A stretch of DNA of 64,000 bases, taken from the NCBI GenBank assembly GCA_020632955.1, contig JACKEO010000005.1, positions 62,001-126,000 on the forward strand, written 5' to 3'. The notes beneath the pieces were generated by a model, which worked only from the letters and a program-made list of their open reading frames with translations, was not told the DNA's origin and ran no database searches. A program made the translations under genes and the position numbers. Position 1 is the stretch's first letter. Each line of letters begins with the position of its first letter. Positions 19,700 to 27,518 of the stretch are shown here, one piece after another. This DNA is from Alphaproteobacteria bacterium. Its GTDB lineage: Bacteria; Myxococcota_A; UBA796; GCA-2862545.

Positions 19700-21532
19700 A
19701 TGCTCTGGCTGGTGGGGAGGGTCGTGGGAGCGCTGGTGGCCTGTGGTGCGCCGGAGCCCGCTGCAACGCCGGTGGTCGTGGCGCCGGAGCCCCCGGGCAT
19801 CGCGCCCGACCAGGCACGGGTCCGCTACGCCCTCGACCTCTCGCGACGGGACCGCCAGCTCCTCGACGTCACCGCCGTGGCCCGCACGGGCGGCGCCGAC
19901 ACGCTGGTGTGGATGATGCCGGTGTGGACCCCAGGGTCCTACCTGGTGCGCGAGTACGCACGGCACGTCGAGCAGGTGCGCGCCGTGGGGGCGGACGGCG
20001 CGTCGCTGCCGGTGCGCAAGGTGGCGAAGAACCGCTGGGAGGTGGCCACGGCGGGGCAGGCGGAGGTCACGCTCCGCTACGCGGTGTGGGCCGACGAGCC
20101 CAGCGTGCGCACCAACCTCGTCGAGCCCGATCTGGCCGTGCTGGTGGGTGCTGCCACCTTCCTCGTGCCCGTCGACGCCCAGGCCGCCCCGCTCGAGGTG
20201 GTCCTCGACCTGCCGGAGGACTGGCAGGTGGCCACCGCGCTGCCGCCCCACCCCGACGGCGCCGAGGCCCACTGGCTGGTGCCGGACTTCGACACGCTGG
20301 TCGACGGTCCGCTGATCGCCGGCCACCTCCAGGTGGGCACGGTGCAGGCCGCCGGAGTGCCCCACACGCTCGCGGACCTCGTGGTGGAGGGCACCTGGGA
20401 CCACGAGCGCGCGCTGGCCGACGTGGGTCGCGTGGCGGGCACCGTGGCGGGCTTCTGGGGCGAGGTGCCCTACCGCAGCTACCTCTTCCTGCACGGCGTG
20501 GGGCTGGGCGGCGGTGGCCTCGAGCACCTCGACAGCACCCTGCTGATGTCGGGCGTGGGGGTGGCCGACGACGACGACCGCTACCGCCGCTGGCTCGGCC
20601 TGGTGGCGCACGAGCACTTCCACGCCTGGAACGTCAAGCGCCTGCGGCCCGTGGGACTCGGCCCCTTCGACTACGAGCGCGAGGTCCACACCCCGAGCCT
20701 GTGGATCGCCGAGGGCTGGACCTCCTACTACGACGACCTGCTGCTGGTGCGCGGCGGGCTCATCGACGGCGACACCCACCTCGCCCGGCTGTCGGAGTCG
20801 ATCTCGGCGGTGCAGGGCCGACCGGGGCGTCTGCGACAGTCCCTGGCCGAGGCGGGCTTCGACGCCTGGATCGAGCACTACCGACCCGACGCCCGCAGTC
20901 CGAGCACGTCGATCAGCTACTACACCAAGGGCCTGCTCGTGGCGTGGCTGCTCGATGCGCGCATCCGGGAGGCCACCCGCGACCTGGCGGGTCTCGACGA
21001 GGTGGCGCGCCGGCTCTGGTCGCGCTTCCGGGACGAGGGCTACACGCCGGAGGACGTGCGCGCCGTGGTGGCGGAGGTGGCCGGCCGCGACCTGGGCTCC
21101 TTCTTCGACGCCTACGTGGAGGGCACCGAGGAGCTCGACTACGCGCCCGCCCTCGCGTGGTTCGGCCTGCGCTGGCGGGCCGTGGACCCGCCGGACCCCG
21201 TGCCCGGCTGGCTGGGCGTGCAGGCGGGGGGCAGTCCCTGGCGGGTGGAGACGGTGCTCGACGGCACGCCGGCGGCCCAGGCCGGCCTGCTGGTGGACGA
21301 CGAGCTGCTGGCCCTGGACGACACGCGTGTCGACGCCGCGAGCTGGGATCGCCTGCGCCGCCACCACCCCCCGGGCACGGAGGCCACCCTGCTCGTGGCG
21401 CGTCACGGGCGTCTCGTGCGCCTGCCGGTCACCTTCGGCGAGGCCCCCGCCGCCCGCTGGACCCTGGAGCGCGACCCCCGCGCCCCCGTGGCCGCCGTCC
21501 ACCACCGCCAGCGCTGGTGGGCCGCGAGGTAG
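19700..21532 (+). CDS. M61 glycyl aminopeptidase-family lipoprotein with PDZ domain
   Basis: A 610-residue zinc peptidase. The N-terminus has a lipobox (LVACG). The N-terminal beta domain contains WTPGSYLVREYARHVE, a hallmark of M61. The gluzincin site is HEHFH (304-308) with the distal Glu338 in WIAEGWTSYY. A C-terminal PDZ domain (about 500-585) carries PGWLGVQ and GTPAAQAGLLVDDELLALD. The M61 prototype cleaves N-terminal Gly/Ala peptides. The enzyme should act at the periplasmic face, and the PDZ may present unfolded C-termini. No ribosome site of note precedes the ATG. Confidence 0.92.
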   Translation: MLWLVGRVVGALVACGAPEPAATPVVVAPEPPGIAPDQARVRYALDLSRRDRQLLDVTAVARTGGADTLVWMMPVWTPGSYLVREYARHVEQVRAVGADGASLPVRKVAKNRWEVATAGQAEVTLRYAVWADEPSVRTNLVEPDLAVLVGAATFLVPVDAQAAPLEVVLDLPEDWQVATALPPHPDGAEAHWLVPDFDTLVDGPLIAGHLQVGTVQAAGVPHTLADLVVEGTWDHERALADVGRVAGTVAGFWGEVPYRSYLFLHGVGLGGGGLEHLDSTLLMSGVGVADDDDRYRRWLGLVAHEHFHAWNVKRLRPVGLGPFDYEREVHTPSLWIAEGWTSYYDDLLLVRGGLIDGDTHLARLSESISAVQGRPGRLRQSLAEAGFDAWIEHYRPDARSPSTSISYYTKGLLVAWLLDARIREATRDLAGLDEVARRLWSRFRDEGYTPEDVRAVVAEVAGRDLGSFFDAYVEGTEELDYAPALAWFGLRWRAVDPPDPVPGWLGVQAGGSPWRVETVLDGTPAAQAGLLVDDELLALDDTRVDAASWDRLRRHHPPGTEATLLVARHGRLVRLPVTFGEAPAARWTLERDPRAPVAAVHHRQRWWAAR

Positions 21533-21582
21533 CAGGTCCGCCTTGGATCACGGCGGCGGGTCCGCCGCCCTGATGGGTTCCC

Positions 21583-22029
21583 TCAGGCCGCGCGCATCGC
21601 CAGTCGGAACTCGGCGTAGGAGATGCGGCCGTCGCCGTCGACATCGGCCGCCGCGACGATGCGACGGGCCTCGGCGTCGCCCAGCCCGCCCTCGCCGCCC
21701 GCGAGCTCGTCGGGCGTGAGGTAGCCGTCGCCGTCGAGGTCGAGCACGCGGAAGGCCTCGCGCCACTCCGCCTCGGGGTCGAGCCCCTCCGGCAGCGGCT
21801 CCAGCAGGTGGACGAAGGCGTCGAAGTCGAGGGTGTCGCCCTCCTCGGTGACCGAGGCGATCAGCTGGCGCACCTCGACGGGGCCGGCGGGCTGGCCGAG
21901 GTCGGCGAGGGCCGAGCTCAGCTCGTCGGCGTCGATGCGCCCGTCGCCGTTCGTGTCGAAGGTGTCGAAGGCCACGCGCATGTCGTGCGTGGTGCGCGCG
22001 GTCAGCTCGAACAGTTCGTCGTGCGTCAT
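21583..22029 (-). CDS. Calmodulin-like four-EF-hand protein
   Basis: A 148-residue acidic cytoplasmic protein with the length and layout of calmodulin. EF1 loop is DTNGDGRIDADE (25-36), EF3 DLDGDGYLTPDE (97-108) and EF4 DVDGDGRISYAE (129-140), all with canonical Ca2+ ligands at positions 1, 3, 5 and 12. EF2 (61-72, TEEGDTLDFDAF) is degenerate and probably does not bind. A linker of about 25 residues separates two EF pairs. It has no signal peptide, so it would sense cytosolic Ca2+. Two-EF calsymin or calerythrin types are known in bacteria; four-hand CaM-length proteins are rarer. The partner is unknown, and the gene is flanked by unrelated genes. Confidence 0.9.
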   Translation of the reverse strand: MTHDELFELTARTTHDMRVAFDTFDTNGDGRIDADELSSALADLGQPAGPVEVRQLIASVTEEGDTLDFDAFVHLLEPLPEGLDPEAEWREAFRVLDLDGDGYLTPDELAGGEGGLGDAEARRIVAAADVDGDGRISYAEFRLAMRAA

Positions 22030-22158
22030 GCCCGGATCCCCGTCCCCGGCAAGGGTAGCGCACCGTCTCCCGATCGGTGTGGGGAACTGGTCAGGGCGAC
22101 GTCTCGTGATGCCTTTCGTGAGATGGACGACGCTAGGAGTCGCCTGCCCGGAGCGCGC

Positions 22159-22674
22159 ATGACCGATCCCGACCTCTCCCCCGAGCCCGGCTGGCTCGTC
22201 GAGCCCCGTCGCGACCAGTCCCGGCGCAGCCGGTCCTTCGTGTCGGGCGACCCCGAGGGCGACCGCATCCGCATCGCCTACTACCGCCACCCCGAGAGCG
22301 GGGACCGGGTGGGGAAGGTGTGGTTCGGGCCCGGTGCGGAGGGACCCCCGTCGCACGCCCACGGGGGTGCGGTGGCGGCGGTGCTCGACGAGGCGATGGG
22401 CACCAACGCCTGGCTTCGGGGGCATGCGGTGCTCGCGGGCACCCTCACGATCCGCTACCGCGCGCCCACGCCACTGGAGCGGGTGTTCACCGTGCACACC
22501 CGCCTCGCGTCGGTGGAGGGCCGTCGCATCCTCGCCACGTCCACGCTCGTGGGACCCGACGGCACCGTGCACGCCGAGGGCGAGGGGATCTTCGTGGTGA
22601 TGCGGCCCGAGCAGCGCGCGTGGGTGGCGGAGGAGGCCGCGCGCCTGGGACGCCCGACGCCCGACGCCTACTGA
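22159..22674 (+). CDS. PaaI-type hotdog thioesterase
   Basis: A 171-residue hotdog-fold protein. The signature HAHGGAVAAVLDEAMG (about 63-78) matches the HGGxxAxxxDE catalytic region of PaaI/THEM4-like acyl-CoA thioesterases, followed by RYRAPTPLERVF. It would hydrolyse an acyl-CoA or aryl-CoA thioester; the substrate is not determinable here. The start ATG is the only ATG before the conserved region in this frame; upstream sequence belongs to the divergent gap with the EF-hand gene. Confidence 0.87.
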   Translation: MTDPDLSPEPGWLVEPRRDQSRRSRSFVSGDPEGDRIRIAYYRHPESGDRVGKVWFGPGAEGPPSHAHGGAVAAVLDEAMGTNAWLRGHAVLAGTLTIRYRAPTPLERVFTVHTRLASVEGRRILATSTLVGPDGTVHAEGEGIFVVMRPEQRAWVAEEAARLGRPTPDAY

Positions 22675-22718
22675 CCCCGCGCACGCTATGATCCGCACCT
22701 GCGAGGAGAGGACACGCG

Positions 22719-23141
22719 ATGGGTGGTGATCAGGTCCCGGGGCCGCCGAAGTCGGTGCGGCGCCCGCAACACGCGAAGGGGGTGGTCCACCCCGACGACC
22801 TGGCGAAGGTCCGCAAGGGCATCCCGAAGGACGAGGGCAAGCTCCCCGGTGAGGGGCTCCCCCCGGCGGCGGGCCTGCCGCCCGACAAGGGCATCCCGAA
22901 GGACGAGGGGCTCCTCCCGGGCGAGGGGCGCCTGCCGGGCGACGACGGCCAGCGGGCCAAGGGCGATTCGGGCCAGGTGGATCGCGGTGCGCCGGGCCAG
23001 ATGGATCCCTGGGCCGACAACCCCTGGGCACCCGGCGGCGAGCTCGACGACGCGTGGGCGCCGCCCCCGGTGGAGCCCGACGGCGAGGAGGGGGACTTCT
23101 ACATGAACCACCCCAACTTCCACGCCCCTGAGGACGAGTAG
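22719..23141 (+). CDS. Small disordered Pro/Gly/Asp-rich repeat protein, unknown
   Basis: A 140-residue protein with no recognised domain. Two 24-residue direct repeats begin KGIPKDEG and continue LPGEG (about residues 33-80), followed by PWADNPWAPGG and an acidic C-terminus ending in a His/Asn-rich segment. Composition suggests a wholly disordered chain. A strong ribosome site (GAGGAGAGG) lies just before the ATG, and a TATGAT hexamer at 22687-22692 could be its -10. It precedes the glycosyltransferase-fusion gene by five bases, so they may form an operon. Real expression is likely, but the function is unknown. Confidence 0.7.
   Translation: MGGDQVPGPPKSVRRPQHAKGVVHPDDLAKVRKGIPKDEGKLPGEGLPPAAGLPPDKGIPKDEGLLPGEGRLPGDDGQRAKGDSGQVDRGAPGQMDPWADNPWAPGGELDDAWAPPPVEPDGEEGDFYMNHPNFHAPEDE
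22814..22909 (+). repeat. Direct repeat pair inside the small disordered protein gene
   Basis: Two identical 24-base copies (22814-22837 and 22886-22909), 72 bases apart, encode the KGIPKDEG repeats. The in-frame period of 24 codons indicates duplication within the coding sequence rather than a mobile repeat. Confidence 0.8.
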
Positions 23142-23146
23142 GCGGG

Positions 23147-25153
23147 GTGGGGCAGGGAGCGGTCGTCCTCGGGGACGGGGAGGGCGCGCCTCGCGACGAG
23201 GCGGGGCTGCGGGCCGAGCTGGACGCGCTGATCGCGCGGGGCGTCACGCGGGTGGAGCTGCTCGGTGCCCGACCGGGTCCCGGGCTGGCCGAGCTGGTGG
23301 CCCACGCCGTGGTCCACGGCCTGGTGGTGCGGGTCGAGGCCGCGCCCGACGCCGATGCCGCCGCGCTCGCCTCGACCGTCCGGGATGCCGGCGCCGCGGT
23401 GCTGGCGGTGCCCCTGCGGTCGCCGGACGGGCCGGGCGGGCGGGCGCTCGCCGAGGAGGGGCCCACGGGGTTGCGGCGCGTGGCCCTCGTGCCGGTCGAC
23501 GCCGACACAGCCCCGCGGATCGGGGCGCTCATCGCGCTGTGCGCGGCGCACGCGGTGGACCTCGAGCTGCACGGAGCGCTGCGTGGCCTGCACCCCGGAC
23601 CGGCGCTCGCCGCCGCGGCGCTGCGGGTGGCCCTGGACGCGGCGTGGCGGGCGTGCAGCGAGGCCTCGGTGCGGGTGCGCTTCGTGGGCCTGGCGGTGCC
23701 GCCCGGGGTGCCGGTGCCGGGCGCCGAGCCGCCCGTGGCACTCCACGACAGCGTGGTGGACGTGCTGCGCGCCGATCTCCCGCTGCGGTCGCTGGAGGCC
23801 GGGGTCCTGCGCGGCACCGACGACGCGGGCGAGGCCGCGGCGCAGCGCGTGGGGGGCTGGGGATCGCTGGGGCGCCTCCTGGGTGCGGTGGGGTGGCCGG
23901 TCCACGACCTGCCGCGCTGCATGGCCGGGCTCGGGCGGGGCAAGGCGAGCGTGCGCAGCCAGCGGTGCGCGTCGTGCCCCGGAGGCGAGGCCTGCACGGG
24001 CCTGAAGCGTCAGGAGCCGGAGCTCCCGGCGGTGGCCGAGGGCGTGGGGGTCGGCGCGCGGATCCACGTGATCCTGCCCTACGTGCCCGACCGCCTCATG
24101 GTGGAGGCGGGACTCCCCGGTCTCGCGCGTCGCCTCCGGGAGCTCGGCGCCGAGGTGGTCCTGCACAGCGCCTGGCACGCGCCGGCCAATCCCCACGGGG
24201 TGCGGCAGGACGCCCCGATCCGGCTCGGCGAGGGTGCACGGGAGCGCGACGAGCACGCGGCAGCCGGCGTGAAGGCCTTCGCGCGGGGCCTGGATCTGTC
24301 GGGTGCCGACGCGGTGGTCGCCCCCGGCTGGGCCTGGGCCGGCCTCGCGCTGCGCCACCCCTCGCTGCCGCCCACCGCCCGCGTGGTGGTGGCCGACGAT
24401 CACCTGCTCGACGGCGTGGAGGGCTGGAAGAAGCGCTACCTGCCGCCGGGCGCACGGAGCCTGGTGACCCCGTGGTGGCCCGACCGGCGGGTGCACGTGC
24501 ACAGCGCCTTCCCCGGGTACGCACGCATGTACTGGTACGCCGGCGTGCCGCTGGAGCAGGTGTGGTGGCGGGCCTACCCGCTCTACCTGCCGGCCTTCCC
24601 CGAGGGGCCTCCGGCGGCGACCTGCACCGGCGTCGTGGCGGCAGGAAGCCACCTGCGGGCGCACGACGCGCTCGCCCGGGCCGCCCGCGCGGTGCCGATC
24701 ACGGTGATCTCACGGCAGCGCCCACCGTCGTCGCCCGGCCTCGCCTGGCAGGCGGAGCTGCCGCTCCCGGCCTTCCACGCGCGCCTCGCGGCCAGCCGCT
24801 TCGTCGTGGTGAGCGTGCGCCACGATCCGGAGCGCGCCGCCGGCCTGTCGGTGATCGCCATGGCCCAGGCCGCGGGGCGCCCCGTGGTGGCCACGGCCAC
24901 GCCCGGCACGCTGGACCACGTGCGGCACGAGCACGACGGCCTGCTGGTGCCCGCGGACGATCTCGACGCGCTCACCGCGGCGGTCGTCCGCCTGCACGAG
25001 GACGAGGACCTCCTGACGCGGCTCGCGGCAGGAGCGCGGCGCGCGGCGGCGCGCGGCAGCGTCGCGGCCTGGGCGCACGGGCTGGTGCACGGCGCGCCCT
25101 TCGCCACGCAGCCCCACCCGGTCAGCGGCGCGGCGCCGTGGCGGGCCTGGTGA
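23147..25153 (+). CDS. Radical-SAM-like barrel remnant fused to a GT1/GT4-type glycosyltransferase
   Basis: A 668-residue fusion. The N-terminal 250 residues look like a radical-SAM barrel (RVELLGARPGPGLAELV, then alternating strands and helices) but lack the CxxxCxxC cluster. They end in a SPASM-like cysteine set, CASCPGGEAC (about residues 276-285), with another Cys upstream in LPRCMAG. From about 300 a glycosyltransferase B-fold follows, with GRPVVATATPGTLDHV and DGLLVPADD as the nucleotide-sugar domain. The second Glu of the usual EX7E motif is replaced by Ala (GLSVIAMA). The GTG start is five bases after the previous stop. The combination suggests a modified peptide or cell-surface glycan pathway, but catalysis of either half is uncertain. 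Confidence 0.7.
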   Translation: MGQGAVVLGDGEGAPRDEAGLRAELDALIARGVTRVELLGARPGPGLAELVAHAVVHGLVVRVEAAPDADAAALASTVRDAGAAVLAVPLRSPDGPGGRALAEEGPTGLRRVALVPVDADTAPRIGALIALCAAHAVDLELHGALRGLHPGPALAAAALRVALDAAWRACSEASVRVRFVGLAVPPGVPVPGAEPPVALHDSVVDVLRADLPLRSLEAGVLRGTDDAGEAAAQRVGGWGSLGRLLGAVGWPVHDLPRCMAGLGRGKASVRSQRCASCPGGEACTGLKRQEPELPAVAEGVGVGARIHVILPYVPDRLMVEAGLPGLARRLRELGAEVVLHSAWHAPANPHGVRQDAPIRLGEGARERDEHAAAGVKAFARGLDLSGADAVVAPGWAWAGLALRHPSLPPTARVVVADDHLLDGVEGWKKRYLPPGARSLVTPWWPDRRVHVHSAFPGYARMYWYAGVPLEQVWWRAYPLYLPAFPEGPPAATCTGVVAAGSHLRAHDALARAARAVPITVISRQRPPSSPGLAWQAELPLPAFHARLAASRFVVVSVRHDPERAAGLSVIAMAQAAGRPVVATATPGTLDHVRHEHDGLLVPADDLDALTAAVVRLHEDEDLLTRLAAGARRAAARGSVAAWAHGLVHGAPFATQPHPVSGAAPWRAW

Positions 25154-25155
25154 GC

Positions 25156-25173
25156 CCCCGCAGGGGTGCGGGG
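25156..25173. terminator. Hairpin between convergent genes
   Basis: CCCCGCA (25156-25162) pairs with TGCGGGG (25167-25173) around a GGGG loop, three bases after the glycosyltransferase-fusion stop and ahead of the convergent Imm11-like gene stop at 25184. No T-tract follows. Confidence 0.45.
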
Positions 25174-25183
25174 CGCGTGGTGC

Positions 25184-25762
25184 TCAGGTGCTGCCGAGCG
25201 GCGTGAGTCGCACGCCCGTGGTGCGCTCGCGCTCGAGGAGGTCGCGCACGAGCCCGTGCACCACGAGCGCGCGGGGCAGCTCCGCCGGACGGAGCACGCG
25301 ATGGCCCTCGGTGGCCTCCTCGCGGAGCACCAGGTGGACCGGCACGATCGGACTGCCCTCCGCCAGCGACACCATGCGGCCGTCGGCGTCGAGGCCCCGG
25401 CTGGCGCGGCCGTCGAGGCAGCGGGGCGCGGCGATCACGTCGAGTGCGACGAAGTGGCCTCGGGCGCCGATCACCTCGACGGGCACCAGGCGCACGTCGC
25501 GCCCGGCGACGCGGGCCACGCGGGCGGCGAGCTCCACCGACACCACCGGGATGCCGCCCGGGGTGAAGGTGAAGTCCACCGGGAGACCCCCGCGGCTGGA
25601 GAGGACGGGACAGCGGAGGAGCATGCCCTGGGGGAGGCGTCGGCCAGGTTCCATGGCCTCCGGGATCCTCGAGCCCTGGGCGTCCTGAAGGTAGTCGAGG
25701 ACCCAGCGCCCCCGCGCGTCGTCCTCGAGCACGAACCAGCTTGCGGCAGCCAGCATGTCCAT
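25184..25762 (-). CDS. Imm11 (DUF1629)-like immunity-family protein
   Basis: A 192-residue cytoplasmic protein resembling the Imm11/DUF1629 family, abundant in myxobacteria. The central segment PVDFTFTPGGIPVVSVELA, the following LVPVEVIG and the DVIAAPRCLDGRAS stretch match the family's beta-rich core. Family members are often immunity proteins for polymorphic toxins. No toxin gene with a recognisable delivery domain is adjacent, so this is an orphan or a degenerate partner. The ATG at 25762 is preferred because AGGTGGGG lies just upstream; a GTG nine bases earlier is the alternative. Confidence 0.7.
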   Translation of the reverse strand: MDMLAAASWFVLEDDARGRWVLDYLQDAQGSRIPEAMEPGRRLPQGMLLRCPVLSSRGGLPVDFTFTPGGIPVVSVELAARVARVAGRDVRLVPVEVIGARGHFVALDVIAAPRCLDGRASRGLDADGRMVSLAEGSPIVPVHLVLREEATEGHRVLRPAELPRALVVHGLVRDLLERERTTGVRLTPLGST

Positions 25763-25898
25763 CAACCCCACCTGTGGTGCATGCTAGCCCTCCCTGACGC
25801 CGTGTGTGCACGCTCCCGACCGCCTGTGACCCTGTCGATACAGTTCGGTGTGCGCGACGCCGAGGGGCGGTGCCGGCTAGGCTCGGCGGAAGGCCCCC

Positions 25899-26624
25899 AT
25901 GATCCCCGCACTCGCCTTCCTCTTCCTGACGTACCTGGCCGCGGCCGTGCCCTTCGGGCTCGTGCTGACGATGCTGTACGGCGGGGAGGCCGACATCCGC
26001 CAGGAGGGCAGCGGCAACATCGGGGCCACCAACGTGGTGCGGGTGTACGGCTGGGCGATGGCCGCTCCGGTGCTCGCGCTCGACGTGGGCAAGGGCCTGT
26101 TGCCGGTGCTCCTCGCGCGCGTGGCCTTCCCGGACCTGGGCACGTGGTGGCTGGGCCTCACCGCCCTCGTCGCCTTCCTCGGGCACGTCTACCCGGTGTA
26201 CCTGGCCTTCCACGGCGGCAAGGGCGTGGCCACCGGCGCGGGCGCCATGCTCGGGCTCGCCCCGGCCCCCACCGCCGGCGCCGCCGTCGTGTGGGGGCTC
26301 GTGCTCGTGGTGACGGGCCGCTCCAGCCTCGCGAGCCTCACCGCCACCGCGGCGCTCGTGGGGCTGGCCCTGCTCCTGCAACCCGACGCCCTCGGGGTGG
26401 CCACGGTGCTCGCGCTGGGCATCCTCCAGTCCCACGTGGGCAACATCCGTCGGCTCATCGCCGGCGACGAGCAGGCCATCCTGCGTCCGGTGCGCTGGGG
26501 ACGCAGCGACCGCTCCGCAGCCCCCGATCCCGCGGAGGTGCTCGCCATGGGCCCCGCCGGCACCGCGGCGCCGGAGGCCTGGCGCACCACCACCGACGAC
26601 GCATCCTCCCCGGAGTCCCCCTGA
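25899..26624 (+). CDS. plsY: Acyl-phosphate:glycerol-3-phosphate acyltransferase PlsY
   Basis: A 241-residue membrane enzyme that transfers an acyl group from acyl-phosphate to glycerol-3-phosphate, the first step of phospholipid synthesis. All three active-site blocks are present: GSGNIGATNVVR (about 37-48), DVGKG (about 66-70) and GHVYPVYLAFHGGKGVAT (about 89-106), within a multi-helix protein. The C-terminal 45 residues are a disordered cytoplasmic extension not typical of PlsY. A TAGGCT hexamer (25878-25883) lies 15 bases before the ATG, and GGAAGG precedes the start. The stop overlaps the next gene's ATG (TGATG). Confidence 0.95.
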   Translation: MIPALAFLFLTYLAAAVPFGLVLTMLYGGEADIRQEGSGNIGATNVVRVYGWAMAAPVLALDVGKGLLPVLLARVAFPDLGTWWLGLTALVAFLGHVYPVYLAFHGGKGVATGAGAMLGLAPAPTAGAAVVWGLVLVVTGRSSLASLTATAALVGLALLLQPDALGVATVLALGILQSHVGNIRRLIAGDEQAILRPVRWGRSDRSAAPDPAEVLAMGPAGTAAPEAWRTTTDDASSPESP

Positions 26625-27493
26625 TGCTCTCTCCCCTGGTCCTCTGGATGGGCGCGGCCCTCGCCGCCCCCGAGCTGCGCGGCAGCTTCGACGCCACCGT
26701 GGTGCTGCTGCCCCACGAGCGCGCCGAGGTGGTGGCCCTGGGGCCCACCGCCTCGGGCGCCGCCCTCGTGCTGCGCGAGGGCACCACGTGGCGGCTGCTG
26801 CGCTTCGAGGGACCGCGCACGGTGGCCAGCGACACCTGGACCCACCCCGCTCCGGGGGGCGTGCCCGTCACGGTGGACGCCGCGGGCCGGGTGTGGGTGG
26901 GCGAGGGCGATGCCGCGGTGGCCCTGGGGGCGCCCGACGCGCTGGCGCCCCGTCCGGTGGCCGCGCCGGAGGTCGCGCGCGCCGACGGCCGCCTCCGCCT
27001 GGGCGAGGCGGAGGTCGACGATCCGTGTCCCGGCGCCCCCGCCGCGACGGCGGAGCTCGCGGACGGTCCCCTGGCCGCGATCCTGTGTCCCGACGGTCCG
27101 GTGCTCGCCTCGTCGCTGGGTCGGCGCGTGGGGCTCGCCCCCCTGCCCGAGCTCGCGCCGCCCGACGGTGCGCTGGGCGTGCAGGCGTGGTCGGATCCGG
27201 AGGGGGTCTCGCTCGTGGCGTGGGGGGAGGGGGCCCTGCAGGCGGTGCGGCTGGAGGCCGGCAGCGGCGTGCCCTGGCGGTGGTCGGGGGCCTGGGTGCC
27301 CGGCGGCGCCACGGTGCAGGTGCCGAAGCCCACGCTGGCCGAGGGCGAGGTGAGCTCGGCGGTGGCCAGCCAGGTGCGCACCGGCGTGCTCACCGCCCGC
27401 GAGGGCCTCACCGTGCAGGGGCGGCACCTCTACCTGGTGGGTCGCCAGGAGGGGGGCCAGCGCGTGCTGCTCGTGGCGGCCTGGCGACCGTAG
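26624..27493 (+). CDS. Exported hypothetical protein coupled to plsY
   Basis: A 289-residue protein of unknown function. The N-terminus MLSPLVLWMGAALAA is a signal peptide. The rest is rich in Val, Leu, Ala and Pro with regularly spaced beta-like blocks, for instance VWVGEGDAAVALGAP and LVAWGEGALQAVRLE, suggestive of a beta-propeller or WD-like fold without a recognisable repeat family. One Cys pair is near 130-150. The ATG overlaps the plsY stop by one base (TGATG), so translation is coupled. Its resemblance to the MYXO-CTERM pair at 29302 and 37143 is only in general composition. Confidence 0.75.
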   Translation: MLSPLVLWMGAALAAPELRGSFDATVVLLPHERAEVVALGPTASGAALVLREGTTWRLLRFEGPRTVASDTWTHPAPGGVPVTVDAAGRVWVGEGDAAVALGAPDALAPRPVAAPEVARADGRLRLGEAEVDDPCPGAPAATAELADGPLAAILCPDGPVLASSLGRRVGLAPLPELAPPDGALGVQAWSDPEGVSLVAWGEGALQAVRLEAGSGVPWRWSGAWVPGGATVQVPKPTLAEGEVSSAVASQVRTGVLTAREGLTVQGRHLYLVGRQEGGQRVLLVAAWRP

Positions 27494-27496
27494 CGG

Positions 27497-27518
27497 GACG
27501 GCGCCCGGGAGCGCCGTC
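27497..27518. terminator. Hairpin at the convergent gene ends
   Basis: GACGGCGC (27497-27504) pairs perfectly with GCGCCGTC (27511-27518) around CCGGGA. It follows the exported-protein stop at 27493 and overlaps the TGA of the minus-strand OmpA-family gene (27517-27519), so it may terminate both. No T-tract is present. Confidence 0.5.
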
